Of a DNA stretch of 38,867 bases, positions 9,907 through 21,109 are shown piece after piece. The translations under genes and the position numbers were made by a program. Where the stretch lies: contig PS015575.1 in assembly GCA_048213135.1 (NCBI GenBank), positions 1 to 38,867 of the forward strand, read 5' to 3'. The first letter of the stretch is position 1. Each line of letters begins with the position of its first letter. The notes under the pieces are model-generated. The model saw only the letters and a program-made list of their open reading frames with translations, did no database searches and was not told the origin of the DNA. This DNA comes from Reclinomonas americana ATCC 50394. Taxonomy: Eukaryota > Jakobida > Jakobea > Jakobida.

Positions 9907-12125
9907 ATGATCCACCACCGGTTTTCCGCGTGTGCATTCGTTGCCGTGCTGGCCTTTCTGCTGTTGGCCGCCTGCACTGTTGGTGCGCTTGCCCTCACTC
10001 TCTCGCGCTCTCTCTCCTTCCCACACACGCACGTGTGCGAATCCCACCTCGCATCTGCACGTTTTTTTGTAACGGTCTTTCCTCTGCTCAGACGCACGCT
10101 ACCTCGATCCCAGCATCCCCAATGGCGGTGGTGCCTGCAGCACCAACGCCGACTGCAACTATAACAACGGCTGTTGCGTTCTTGTTGTCGTCTGCGTGCA
10201 CGCTCACCATATGGATGATTCTGTCTTACCGGTTGACAAACTCTGTGCACAGCATGCGTGGCCGGCAAGTGTGTGTGCGGCAATGACATGATCGCCGGCC
10301 TCTGGTGCCAGGTGCCACTCTCTCTCGGCGATGCAAGTCACTGTGCTGGCGACTCACCGCTCCTGTATTCATGTGATGCAGTGCCGTCCGACGCAGACCG
10401 ACGGCGTGTGCCGCATGCTGCCCAAGATGTACCTCGTGCACAATGTGTGCGTGGCCGCCGACGTGTGTGTGGCCACCACGCAAGCGGAGCGCGCCAGCAC
10501 GCTCACGGGCGCACAGCTGGTCTCGCAGTGGAATGATGCAGCGTTGCGCCACTTGTTGTCTTTCTTGTTTCCGCGCGCTTTTTCTGTTGTTTTGACGCGG
10601 GCATGCAGCATGAAATCGATCAAGGCGAACCAGATGCCGCCGCCCGACGCGGCGCGTATGTTGGCCATTATGCACCTAGCCATGTACGATGCCATCCAGA
10701 ACGTCCCTGGCGGTCGGGTGCGTTTCTCTTCGGTCACCAACGGTCGCTGTCGCGATCGTCGGTGTTTATCTTCAATCGCTCACCACACCCTCTCTCTCTC
10801 CAACCACGCAGTACAAGAAGTACAAGTACGTGGCCGGCAGCACTCCGGCTGCCAACACATCCCGTGAGGCTGCCGCCGCTCAGGCCGCCCATGACGCTCT
10901 CTGCTTCTTCTTCGCCGCCCGCAAGCCGGTGTTGGATGCTCTGCTGGCACAGCACCTGGCGACAGTCGCCGATGGCGCGCCCAAGGTTTGCGACGCTCTC
11001 TTAATCTTCCCCTCCCCTCACCTCACTCGCGCCGCGCAGACGCAGGGCATCGCACTCGGATCCGCCATTGCCGCCATGATTCTGGCCGATCGTGCCACCG
11101 ATGGCGTGTCGAACTCGGCGCCGCCATACGTGGTGAATCCCGCCGTCGGCTACTACAAGCTGACGCCGCCCAGCTTTGGCCAGCCTGTGGCGCAACAGTA
11201 CCCGTCGGTGCGACCGTTCACCATGCTCACGCAGGGCATGTTCCGCATCACACCGTCGTCGCCGTTGTACTCGGACTACGTCAAGTCCACGACGCCGTTC
11301 AACCCGACCACCTTTGTCACGACTGCGGCCTACACCACTGCCTTCCAGGAGGTCAAGGACTATGGAAGCGCGAACAGCACCAAGCGCACCGCTGATCAGG
11401 CGCAGACTGCTCTCTTTTGGCGCGTCGATCCAGTCGGCACCGCCCTTGTCATCACGCCGCCGGGCCTGCACAACACTCAGACACAGCAGTTTGTGCTGGC
11501 TCACAACCGCGACTTGCAAGATGCTGCACGCATCTTTGCGCTGCTGAACATGTCGCTGGCCGACGCGGCCATCATGTGCTGGGACATGAAGGTTTGTTGC
11601 TGCTTTCTTGCATCCCGATCGTAGGCACGGCCTGCTGGCAAATGTCTCACACGATTGGGCGTCTTCGTGCAGCTGTACTTGCAGTTCTGGCGCCCGGTGA
11701 CTGGCATCAACAATGCCGACATTGACAACAACCCGTCGACCGCCAAGGACGCTTCATGGAGCTCGTACATTATCACGCCGCCGCACCAGTCCACGCCGTC
11801 GGGACACTCGACCTTTGCAGGCACCGGTGCCACCGTCTTGGCAGCGTTCTTCGACGAGGAGACTCCGTTGCGTCGCGATCGTGGTCGAGTATCTGAGAGA
11901 GGTTGTCGCTCACAAGTATACTACTTCCATAGGTGGACGCAAGAGGCCGACGAGTTTGTCGGCATGTGGCGCCGCTGGGGATCGCTGTGGGAGGCAGCCG
12001 CCGAGAACGGCCAGTCGCGCATCTATGGTGGTGTGCACTGGCAGTTCGACAACCTTATTGGTCTGTCGTCGGGTCGCTTGCTGGGCAAGTACGTTGTCAA
12101 CAACTACCTCACCCCCAATGCGTAA
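9907..12125 (+). CDS. Secreted vanadium-dependent haloperoxidase 3 with EGF-like module, 532 aa, 9 exons
   Basis: The exons are 9907-9982, 10092-10172, 10253-10311, 10382-10542, 10609-10717, 10812-10985, 11040-11591, 11673-11866 and 11933-12125; all phases agree. A signal peptide (MIHHRFSACAFVAVLAFLLL...) is joined by a phase-1 intron directly to the EGF-like module (start DARYLDPSIP). The vanadate site is intact: K404-x6-R411-P412, H442 at -7, H449 in PSGH, S497-R498 and H504 in GGVHWQFD. From 10092 to about 12040 it is nearly identical to copy 2, introns included, so the duplication or gene conversion is recent. The last about 25 codons differ (LGKYVVNNYLTPNA instead of LANYVCDNYLTPN). Only 113 bases separate its start codon from the stop of copy 2. 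It likely acts outside the cell like copy 1. Confidence 0.88.
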
Positions 12126-12243
12126 AATGCAACGGAGAGGAGTACAAGGCGGGGGTTAAGTGTTGCAATGAGCGAGCGACTGTGAAGAATGAAACGTCGC
12201 ATACTGTCGGTCCTCATCTCCTAGGCCTCATCTAGTGATCGTA

Positions 12244-13642
12244 ATGTGGGCGCGAGTGCGACACACTCTCACTGCTCCACAGCGCTTTGCGTCGTTCGTG
12301 GTGAACGAAAGTGCAGGTCGTTTGTGGCGACTGTTGTGGAGACCGGCGACATATCTCCGCGTCGCCCTCCACTTGTGTGTGTTGGCCGTGGTGGCGTCGG
12401 TGGTGTGCATCATCGCCCTCGCCGTGACAGTGATGATGTATCGCTCGGTGCCCGAGTCGGTGATCGACCGCGAGCTGCACTTTGACTTTCGCGAGTTGCG
12501 CGCGGGCGATCGCAGGAACTCCTTCCACACTCGCTCTCTCACACACACGAGTGCAGATCATCGCCGATCGCCTACAGCACATTCGATGGCAGTGAGCTGT
12601 GGAAGAACACGGCCTACGATGTGTACGTGGAGCTGGACATTCCACGATCGCCGGAGAATGAACGCGTTGGTGAGTGCATCATCACCTCCGACCCGGCTTC
12701 CGCTTCTTCTTCTTCACTGACTCACACCGCGTGCGCAGGCTCGATCGTCATTGTACTGTCGCTGCAGGATGAGCGAGGCGCAGTGCTGGAGCGAGCGGTG
12801 CGCACAGTCGCCCTCAAGTATCGCAACTGGTTGGTCTCCACGGTGACCACGGTGCTGTGGGCGCCCCTGACACTGCTGGGAATGACCGACGGCGACGAGT
12901 CGCACATCTCCACACTGATGGTGCGCGGATACGTGGATCGTCACGCGCTGGTCAACCGCACCACGCTGTCCACGATGATGGTGACGCTTTCGTCGTCGAG
13001 CATTCGTCTGTACGGCGCGCGACTGCGACTGGAATCGAGACTGGGGTGGCTCGGGTGCGACGTGTTGTGCACTTGTGACTGTGGGTGGTTTCTCATCGCT
13101 CTGTTTGCAGAGGACTGCTGCAACTGTCGCCTCTTGTGTTTGCCACCACGGCCGGCATCGGCACCTTCGTCGCCCTCATGTGCCCGTACATGTGTTACTT
13201 GTGCTTTGCGGCGGCCCGTGCGCTCTTGTGGCACAGCCCCGAGGTCGACAGCGACGTCGACGACAATTACAGTGGATCGCCGAGTCCGCGCAGGTCACCG
13301 CCGAGCCCACGCAGTGCCCGACTCGCCTCCGCACCGAGTCGACGCTCTCGTGTGACCATTTCGTCGACGAGTACTTCGACCACTGCCGTGGTGGCGGCCG
13401 CGGCTCGAGCGGCACAGATCGACAGCTCTGACGATGACGACCAGCAACACCACCACCACCACCAGGGTGATGTTGGGGCCGACGATGCAGACGATCTGGA
13501 CGACGACGCGTCGGCATCGGCCCTATTTCACCGAGTGACCGAAACCGAAGTCGTGCAACAGCGAACTGTCGAACGAGTGAGCTCGGTGCGGCGAAGAAAA
13601 GCAGCTGCCGTTGGTAGTGGAAGTGGCAGCAGTAAGAGATAG
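12244..13642 (+). CDS. BSCL2: Seipin (lipid droplet biogenesis protein), 400 aa, 4 exons
   Basis: The exons are 12244-12494, 12557-12669, 12739-13045 and 13111-13642; phases agree. An N-terminal transmembrane helix (about residues 40-62, LHLCVLAVVASVVCIIAL) leads into a lumenal domain. Family landmarks are YSTFDGSELWKNTAYDVYVE, LDIPRSPENERVG, VALKYRNWLV and SSSIRLYGARLRLESRL. A second transmembrane helix follows (GLLQLSPLVFATTAGIGTFV and onward). These match the seipin core, which forms ER oligomers at lipid-droplet contact sites and collects triacylglycerol. The last exon adds a long, charged, Ser/His/Asp-rich cytosolic tail. The start was taken as the ATG at 12244; a GTG nine bases upstream is in frame but is not used. 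Intron 1 uses a GTTGCG donor. Confidence 0.88.
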
Positions 13643-13672
13643 CTTGATCTTCTTTCGTAAAAACTTCACAAG

Positions 13673-16153
13673 ATGTCCTGTGCGATCACGTTGTCTTGCG
13701 GGAAGCGACTGCAGTGGCGGATGCTCTCCGATGAAGATCGGCAGGCGCTAACAGTCCACGTGTGTCCTCTACACCGCAACGTTGCGTGCTTCTCCACCCG
13801 CGCATTCCTCCGATCGTTCTTCTCACTCTACACACCCACTCCACAGACCGATGCGGCTCCGCTCCGTGTCTTCTTCGAATCACTGGGCGCAGTGGCCGAC
13901 TTTCTACTGATTCACAAGGACCGCTACGCATTCGCGCTGGTTCAGTTCAGCGACATTATCGGTTGCTACAATGCCCTTTCTCTCTCGGGAACCAACATCA
14001 ATGCCGGCTCCGTTGTCTCCAATCGGTGAGCTCTCTCTCACACACACACACCTGTGACATGTGCATACTACACACACACGCGCGCGTGTACACGTACATT
14101 CGTGGTGCTGACGGAGCAGACAACTCGCGTCCTTCCCAGCGTCAACATTCGTCAATCACAACAGCCGATTGTTCATCGCTCGGCTCCACCACCACCTGAC
14201 GTAACATCGCAGCCGCCTGCCAAGCCGCGGATGAATGGCGGTGGACACTCGCAGTATCGCCAGCACGCACCTCCGGCGTCATCGCCGCCACCATTACTGC
14301 TTCAATCGGCTCCACCGCTACCCTCTGCTGCTCCTGCGCCACCACCACCGCCGCCGCCACCGCCACTGTACAATCATGCTCTGTATATCCATCCCCAGCT
14401 TCATCACCACCCGCATCCGCACCACTTCCACAACGGGCATCATCCACATCACCACGCAATGCCGATGCAGTTTCATCCCCATCCCCCTCATCCTCATCAT
14501 CATCATCTTCCGCAGCATCACCTCGGTGGCCACTCGCCGCAACCACTTCCGCCTCCGCAGAGCAGTATCCTGTCGCTGCCGCCAGGTCTGCTGCCGTTCC
14601 CGATGCATACGGCCGGACCTCTGCTGCCGTCGGCGCCGCCCCTGGTTGCTTCAGCGCCACTGCTGCCGCTGGTTTCGTCACCGCCACCACCGCCGCCGCC
14701 GCCACCGCCACCACCGCCATCGGTGGTATCGGCGATGTGGCCGATGCCGCCGGCAGTGACCACCACGCCTCAAATGGCAGGTGTACCGCTGTCGCAGCAG
14801 CCGCCACCGCTATTGTCAGCATCGGCGGCGCATGCGCTGGCACAGCCGCCTCCTCTGGTGCAGCCGAGTGCACTGGTTCTGTCGCCGTACGGATCCGGGC
14901 CAGCTCTCGCTCTTTCCGCAGCTCCGCATGTGCCGTTCCCGTCGTATGCACCGATGCCCGAGAAAGTGCCGCTGTCGGACGAGTTGTACGACAGCGGTGT
15001 GCCGACAGTGAGTGGTGCGCTGCCGGAACCCGACGTACCCAACACGGTGGTGGTGAAGAATGTGGCAAATGTTGCGTCTCCTGCCGTGTGTGCATTCCTT
15101 GTCGCGGCTACCTTGTTGATCGCTTTTTCCGCAGATTCCACGCACCGAAGTGGTTCGTTTCTTTGCCGACTGCGGACCCATCATCTCATCGTCGCACAAG
15201 ACGGACGAGCGGCCCTTCTGCATCATTGGTTTCGGCTCACGACACGCCTACGAGGCGGCGTTCGAGAAGACCTCGTTGGAGATTCGCGGCCAGCAGATCA
15301 CGTTGCGTGGTCGTCTGCAGCTGTGCTATTCTGTGTCAAAATCTCTCACACAATACGTCTCTGTAGGGTGCTGCCGTACCGCAAATCGGAGCGGCAGCGA
15401 GCGCGTGAGGCAGAGAAGGAGCGCATCAAGGCACTGAAAGCGTCGCTGCTGTTGCGCTATCGCGACACGCAGGAGTCTGCCGCCGTCCACAAACCCGACT
15501 CGGAGGTCAGTGAGCACCGGTAGCCATGATGTCTTGTTTCTGACTACTAACTTTTCGTGATGCAGTCGAGCCACTCACGCCAGCTGGAGGTGGACTCGCT
15601 GCGCATGGCGTTGGAGATGCAGGCGGTCGAGATGGGTGGCGACTTTCAGGGTACGTGCTGCCACTAGTTTAGCATGTGAGCCCGATGCACTTTGTGGTGA
15701 CGGTGTGCGCGCACAGGTCCGGATGGCAGCCTGCTGCGGGAGATGTTGGCGCGCGTCTCGATGGACGAGGATCCAGTGAGCATTCCCGACACCGACGCCG
15801 ACGACGTCATGTTGCGCCGGCTCCGCTGCTGTCACTCTCTGTTGCGCCGGAGCCTAACCATTCTCTACTCTCTGTCTCGCAGCTGCTCAATCTGCTATGA
15901 CTTCCAGGCGGCGCAGCCGTGTCGCACGCTGCATTGCGGGCACGAATTCCACGACGGCTGCATCCAGGCGTGGCACACTCGCGAATGCGAAAACCTGTCG
16001 GCGGCGCACACCTGCCCACTGTGCCGTGCACCCTACATGCTGCCGAACACCGAAGCGTCGGCCGCCGCCACAGCAGCTGCCATGGCCGCCGCAGCAGCTG
16101 GACCGTCGCGACCTCCGTCCTCCCCTTCCTGTTGCTCCAAGTTCAGCTTCTGA
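13673..16153 (+). CDS. RRM-RRM-RING protein with Pro/His-rich linker, 659 aa, 8 exons
   Basis: The exons are 13673-13780, 13847-14011, 14120-15070, 15135-15301, 15367-15505, 15566-15650, 15717-15810 and 15883-16153. RRM1 (about residues 27-90) shows RNP2-like LTVHVCPL and RNP1-like RYAFALVQF. A linker of roughly 300 residues is rich in proline, histidine and alanine. RRM2 (about 398-475) contains TVVVKNVANIPRTEVVRFF and RPFCIIGFGS. A charged helix (KSERQRAREAEKERIKALK) follows, then a C-terminal RING-H2 (about 571-615; CSICYDF, LHCGHEFHDGCIQAW, HTCPLCRAPY). It would be an RNA-binding E3 ubiquitin ligase; targets are unknown. CNOT4-type proteins also join RING and RRM, but with the RING first and a single RRM. 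The exon 2 donor is uncertain. GTTGTC at 14012 keeps the frame; the stronger GTGAGC at 14027 leads to an early stop and may give a short isoform. Confidence 0.72.
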
Positions 16154-16328
16154 GCTGTTCGCAACGCGGCAGCGTGTGCATCAGGAGACGCAGGGGGCTG
16201 GCCAGGGAATCAATGAAGAATGAGCGTCGTGTTGTTTACGAGGAAACGTCGCCACCGATGGATGGTCCTGCGAATCAGCGAGCGGGCCCGCAGCGATCAC
16301 TCACGAAAACTTGCGATCTCCATCGCCG

Positions 16329-19321
16329 ATGGCTGACCGACTGGGGCGACTCTCCGACCTCGACGCGGCGATCGTGCGCGAGTTGGCATACTCTGATGCC
16401 GTCTCACTGGAGGACGATGAAACACGAGTGCTCAGCTTTCGCAATCTGTTGCGCTCTCACACACACTCTCTCTTTCTCTCTCCCATTCTTCACGACACTC
16501 ACTGTGGCACCAGAGGGCCGCACTTTGTGGGCACCAGTCCCACTGTCTCGCAGCGAATCAAGACGCTCTTTCTCGATCACAACTGCATACGATCGGTTTG
16601 TGCGAGTCCCTTGCTTCGTCGCTCTCACACACTCTCACACACACACTCTCTCTGTGTGTGTGCAGGTGCAACTGCCAAACGGAACAGAAGTCACCGACTT
16701 GTACCTCGATCACAATGCGCTGGAGGTGTTGGATGGCGAAAGCCTCGGATGTGCGCATCGGCTGGTGTCACTGAATGTGTCGTGCAATCGGATTCGTGAA
16801 TTGCGCCATGTCGATGGTGAGGCGTGAGACAGAGAGAGAAAGGGGGCGGAATGAGCGATCCCCACCGCTCACTCACACANNNNNNNNNNNNNNNNNNNNN
16901 NNNNNNNNNNNNNNNNNNNNNNNNNNNNNNNNNNNNNNNNNNNNNNNNNNNNNNNNNNNNNNNNNNNNNNNNNNNNNNNNNNNNNNNNNNNNNNNNNNNN
17001 NNNNNNNNNNNNNNNNNNNNNNNNNNNNNNNNNNNNNNNNNNNNNNNNNNNNNNNNNNNNNNNNNNNNNNNNNNNNNNNNNNNNNNNNNNNNNNNNNNNN
17101 NNNNNNNNNNNNNNNNNNNNNNNNNNNNNNNNNNNNNNNNNNNNNNNNNNNNNNNNNNNNNNNNNNNNNNNNNNNNNNNNNNNNNNNNNNNNNNNNNNNN
17201 NNNNNNNNNNNNNNNNNNNNNNNNNNNNNNNNNNNNNNNNNNNNNNNNNNNNNNNNNNNNNNNNNNNNNNNNNNNNNNNNNNNNNNNNNNNNNNNNNNNN
17301 NNNNNNNNNNNNNNNNNNNNNNNNNNNNNNNNNNNNNNNNNNNNNNNNNNNNNNNNNNNNNNNNNNNNNNNNNNNNNNNNNNNNNNNNNNNNNNNNNNNN
17401 NNNNNNNNNNNNNNNNNNNNNNNNNNNNCGACCTGGCCGTCTCGCTGTGTCACACGCCCGCCGGCCGCGCCGAGTTCGTCCGTCTGGCTCAGATGGCGCG
17501 TGAGCAGGAGGGACTGCCGCAGCCGCCGTCGATCTTGTTGCGTCGACCTGTGGGAGGTGTCGCACACACCGCAACTGCTGAACTCACCTCCATCGCTGCA
17601 GTCAATCATCACTCGGTCTGCTGCTTGCCGTCGGCAGCGATCCAGGATTCGAGCTCGGCGACATGACACGCAACGAGGTGCATCGCTACGTTGAGGGGCC
17701 CACGTCGCTGCTCTCCACCAAATCGCCATCATTGCCGCCCACGCTACCTGTGCCATCGTTCTCGCTCTTTGGTTGAGTTTGCTCGTGTGCATGAGGGCGT
17801 TTCCTATCTCCCGCGACTTAACTCGCAAGTGCTGCTGCTCCAGGTACACCACCAAAGACACCCGATGTGCCGTACGACATGCTGGCCACCGACGACGGTA
17901 TGAGCGCGTCGTCCACGGGCTCACGGCGACAGCACGACACCTTGCATTCATCACCACCGTCTCCTGGTGCCTCGACCGCCGACCACTCGCTCCAGCACAC
18001 TACCACCGATCCGCACTACCAGGCGGAGGCGCACGAAGACGTGGTGGTGGTTGTCACAGATCACGACCCGCCGGTTCCACAGCCGCCACGCGCCACTGCT
18101 GTGCGCAATGCAGCGACCCCACCACCACCATCATCCGCGCCCGCACCCGCATCTCGTGGACCTCGACCACTGGCCGTGACTGCCAAGCCACCGCCACCTG
18201 CGCCACGGGGAGCAGCACCATCATCACAACAACAACAGCGGTCTGAGGTGGCAAGGAAGCCGTCTGGTGGAGAGGCTGGTAAGTCGTCGGTTGTCTGTTC
18301 TGATTGCACGCACACACACTTACTCATGCAATTCTTAATAGTCGGTGGTGGTACCACGCAAACGGTGAGAGTGGATGCGCCGGCCAATGCGAGTCCGGCC
18401 GACGCGCCCAAGTCCAACGATGAACTCTTCCAGCTGTACAAGCGACTGAAGAACCTGAAGCAGGAGGCCGAACGGATGAAGCGTCGCGAAGCTGATTTGA
18501 GGCGGACGCAGGAAATGGCGGCCGCCGCGTTGCCCCGCCGCCAGGAACCGCACCCGAAATCCGGGCCACCGACTCCCCCACCCGATCTTTTCGACTCGGG
18601 CTCGTTGCGTGGACCGACCATTCATGCGCACACATTTTGTCGTTCACTCTAAACTCACAACAACTCCTCTCTCACACTCAGTGAATTGCCGCCGGCCTGG
18701 AGTCGTCCACCAACGCTACCGCCCCTGAACATTGAGATCGCCGTGCCCGAGGTGGCGCCGCGCTCCGAATCCGAATCCAAGTTCCGCACCAACGCCAAGC
18801 GATTCGTGGCACCAAGTGCCTTCTCGCAACCGTTCGCCCCAGCCCACGGCTCGCCTCCACGATCGCGGACATCGCCAGGGCGAGGCCGAAGGACTCCGAC
18901 GTCCACGCGACCCGCCAGCAAGGTGAGCGTTGTGGTGAGCGAGGATCACCGCTTTCGTGCCCATTTGTTGCTGACTCCCTTCCACAGGCACCCTCACCGC
19001 ACCAGCGATCGCAACCGTCGCCGACCACGGCAATGCAAGCGCGGCTGCGACAGCCGACGCCACCAGGTGTGTGTGTGTGTGTGTGTGCCAGGTCCAACAA
19101 CTACAACAACACGAAAGTCTCGCTAATCACCCCCCACAGGCGCACGTGACCGGCGTTCCATGTCGCCGGAAGATGTGTTACGGCCACCAGCACATCCCTA
19201 CGACGCGGCGCTGTCGTACAAGGTGGCGCTGCCGCCAGGTCCCGTGCGCAGCGACGCCGAGGCCCTGGAGCGAGCACGCTTGTTGTATTTGCATGCTCGC
19301 CGCGCCCGAGATCCGCGATGA
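16329..19321 (+). CDS. Leucine-rich repeat protein with long disordered tail (one gene across an assembly gap)
   Basis: The 5' exons are 16329-16447, 16514-16595 and 16666-16816. They encode MADRLGRLSDLDAAIV... and SDS22-like LRRs (IKTLFLDHNCIRS, VTDLYLDHNALEVL, LVSLNVSCNRIREL). A run of N (16880-17428) interrupts. The 3' exons, in phase with each other, are (partial)-17536, 17602-17771, 17844-18278, 18342-18603, 18682-18922, 18988-19066 and 19140-19321. They encode a helical piece (AEFVRLAQMAREQEGLP), then Pro/Ser/Gln-rich disordered sequence, a short coiled coil (ELFQLYKRLKNLKQEAERMK) and a charged C-terminus. About 117 residues are seen before the gap and 490 after. Both halves are on the same strand with no stop or start between them, so a single gene is likeliest, though two genes cannot be excluded. 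The architecture resembles LRR scaffold proteins of cilia or centrosomes, but no ortholog is recognised. Confidence 0.6.
16880..17428. other. Assembly gap (N run)
   Basis: 549 N. It hides internal exons of the LRR gene. Confidence 0.99.
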
Positions 19322-19361
19322 GGAGTGAACCTCCAATAATATTTCGCGCGCACATGCACAC

Positions 19362-20588
19362 TCACGAGCAGACGTCGAGCACGACATGCGCCGCCGCGAA
19401 ACAGCACGACCCCGGGTGCGAGATGAGGGCACGTTGCTCCAAGTGCGGGTCGCGAATCGATTGCAGCGCAAACGGGAAACCATCCACCGGCGGCGCGCTC
19501 GGCGCCAGGCCCAACAGCGGAGCCAGGCGTTCACGATACTGAAAGTAAGGCGGCGGCATTCCCCAGTCCGTCATGCATCGCGTGAAACAGTGATCGCAGT
19601 CGCCTTCGCCTGGTGACGCATCACAAAAGCCACACTCGCCAGAGTACGTCGTGTTGAGGTGCACCGCCAGCTCCTGCAGCAACACGTGCGCCAGTGCCGC
19701 CTGGTCGTACGGGTGCTTGGTAAAGTGACCGGTGAGTCCCTCTTGCCACACCCGTGAGAGAACGCGTCGAGTCCACTCGCTGCGACGCCAGCCCATGATG
19801 CCTGCATTGAGCCACTGCCCGTCCTGCAGCAGCGCGCTGACTGGTGGTGCATCCGTGCCACCAAACAGACCATCCAGTGCATACGTGCAGCTGTTGCGAG
19901 TGAAAAAGGCGTCGAGATCCACGTAAAAAGCGCGCGAGTGACGCAGCAACACCGCCTGCAAGGCGCGCGTCTTTTGAAACATGGGATGCACCAGCGAGAC
20001 CTCGTCAGCCGCCGGCACATACAAGTACACCTCACCACCGTGGTGCTGCGCGTAGGAGAGCCAGGTGGCCAGCGAGCGGCCGTAGTCGGCGGCAAACTGC
20101 AGCGACGGCACCGACACCGACACAATCGGTGCCACACGGCATCGCATGGGCGGAAGGAGAGTCTGTGCACGACGTGTCTCTCCCAGCAGCACACGGAACA
20201 GCGTGCAACCGGGTGCCTCCTGCAAGAAGGGCGCCCACAGCGCCGTCTCCGGCGACAGCGTTGGTGTGCTGGCCAGGAACTCAACACCGTCGGGCTCCCA
20301 CGTGTCGCCGGCGGCGTTGGGGTCGTCACGCGACGGTGTGAGGAACACGACGCAGCGTGTATCGACGGCCATCTCCTTGTCGTCCTCCTCTGCATCTTCG
20401 CAGTGCGTGAAGGAAATGCGAGGAGTTGTCGTCGATGATGCATCCAGCGACGACGTGCTGCTGCTGCTGCTGGTGCTGCTCCGGAATAAGCGGAGAAGGA
20501 GAGAGGGTGCGGAGAGGATGGCCAGCACGAATACAATGACGATGACCGAGGCGGTGGTGAGGAGGGCACGGCGCGCCGATCGCAACAT
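19362..20588 (-). CDS. Type II membrane glycosyltransferase, GT-A fold, GT34-like, 408 aa, intronless
   Basis: A single open frame with ATG at 20588. A short basic N-terminus and one hydrophobic anchor (about residues 10-34, LTTASVIVIVFVLAIL) are followed by a Ser-rich stem and a lumenal domain. SRAFYVDLDAFFTRNS contains a DxD-type metal and sugar-nucleotide site (DLD). WLNAGIMGWRRSEWTRR and PYDQAALAHVLL match in spacing the WxGLNTGxFxxRNCxWS and DQSAxxYLL blocks of the GMA12/MNN10/xyloglucan galactosyl/xylosyltransferase family (GT34). A cysteine cluster (CGFCDASPGEGDCDHCF) near the end may form disulfides. It would transfer a sugar in the Golgi; donor and acceptor are unknown. It is the only clearly intronless gene here, which could mean retrotransposition or transfer. 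The assignment to GT34 is tentative; the general class is safer. Confidence 0.78.
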   Translation of the reverse strand: MLRSARRALLTTASVIVIVFVLAILSAPSLLLRLFRSSTSSSSSTSSLDASSTTTPRISFTHCEDAEEDDKEMAVDTRCVVFLTPSRDDPNAAGDTWEPDGVEFLASTPTLSPETALWAPFLQEAPGCTLFRVLLGETRRAQTLLPPMRCRVAPIVSVSVPSLQFAADYGRSLATWLSYAQHHGGEVYLYVPAADEVSLVHPMFQKTRALQAVLLRHSRAFYVDLDAFFTRNSCTYALDGLFGGTDAPPVSALLQDGQWLNAGIMGWRRSEWTRRVLSRVWQEGLTGHFTKHPYDQAALAHVLLQELAVHLNTTYSGECGFCDASPGEGDCDHCFTRCMTDWGMPPPYFQYRERLAPLLGLAPSAPPVDGFPFALQSIRDPHLEQRALISHPGSCCFAAAHVVLDVCS

Positions 20589-21109
20589 GATGGGGTGATT
20601 CCGTCGACCACGCGGATTGTCGACTTTGCGAAGCTTCTTATTGGCGCCAGTCGGTGTTCAGAACGTGTTGCTGGTGGCATCCAAGTTCAACGATTGTGTT
20701 CGCACGTGGACCAGTGACAGGGGGGATAGCAGCTGATGTGTCGAACTGATTTCGATATCGGATCCGGAAATCAACGTCGACTATTTTTTCGGATCCACGG
20801 CCTATCCCGTGGCGCTTTTCCGAGGCGATCACTTGGGTAGTGTAGCATACAAGTTGGTTGGACGGCTGGTAGAGAATAATGGCACAGGAATCGACAGTGG
20901 ACGGGGATTCCAACGAAAACTGGATCGAACCCAATTTGATTTCTTGTACAATCCTTGTTCGTGTTTGACATTTGGATATGTGAATGTACTTAGTTATGAA
21001 AGACAGCTATTTTGCTTCTTTGTAGTTTGTGTCGTCGCTATTTTGTTGCAGTTTCTTGTACATTCAGCTTTCCACGAACACACCGTGCCTTCTCCACAGA
21101 AATCAACGA
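20589..21109. other. Intergenic region, relatively AT-rich, no gene supported
   Basis: It lies upstream of the glycosyltransferase and downstream of the OXR1-like stop. An open frame on the plus strand (20809-21162) has no start codon of its own, no domain and no splice logic. Base composition is less GC-rich than the surrounding coding DNA. Confidence 0.4.

Noticed and set aside
12235-12243. GTG at 12235 as the seipin start
   Set aside because: An ATG three codons downstream is the normal choice in a eukaryotic nuclear gene.
14142-15095. Minus-strand frame of 317 codons opposite the Pro/His-rich linker
   Set aside because: It is the antisense shadow of low-complexity coding DNA. The plus strand has two RRMs and consistent splicing on either side.
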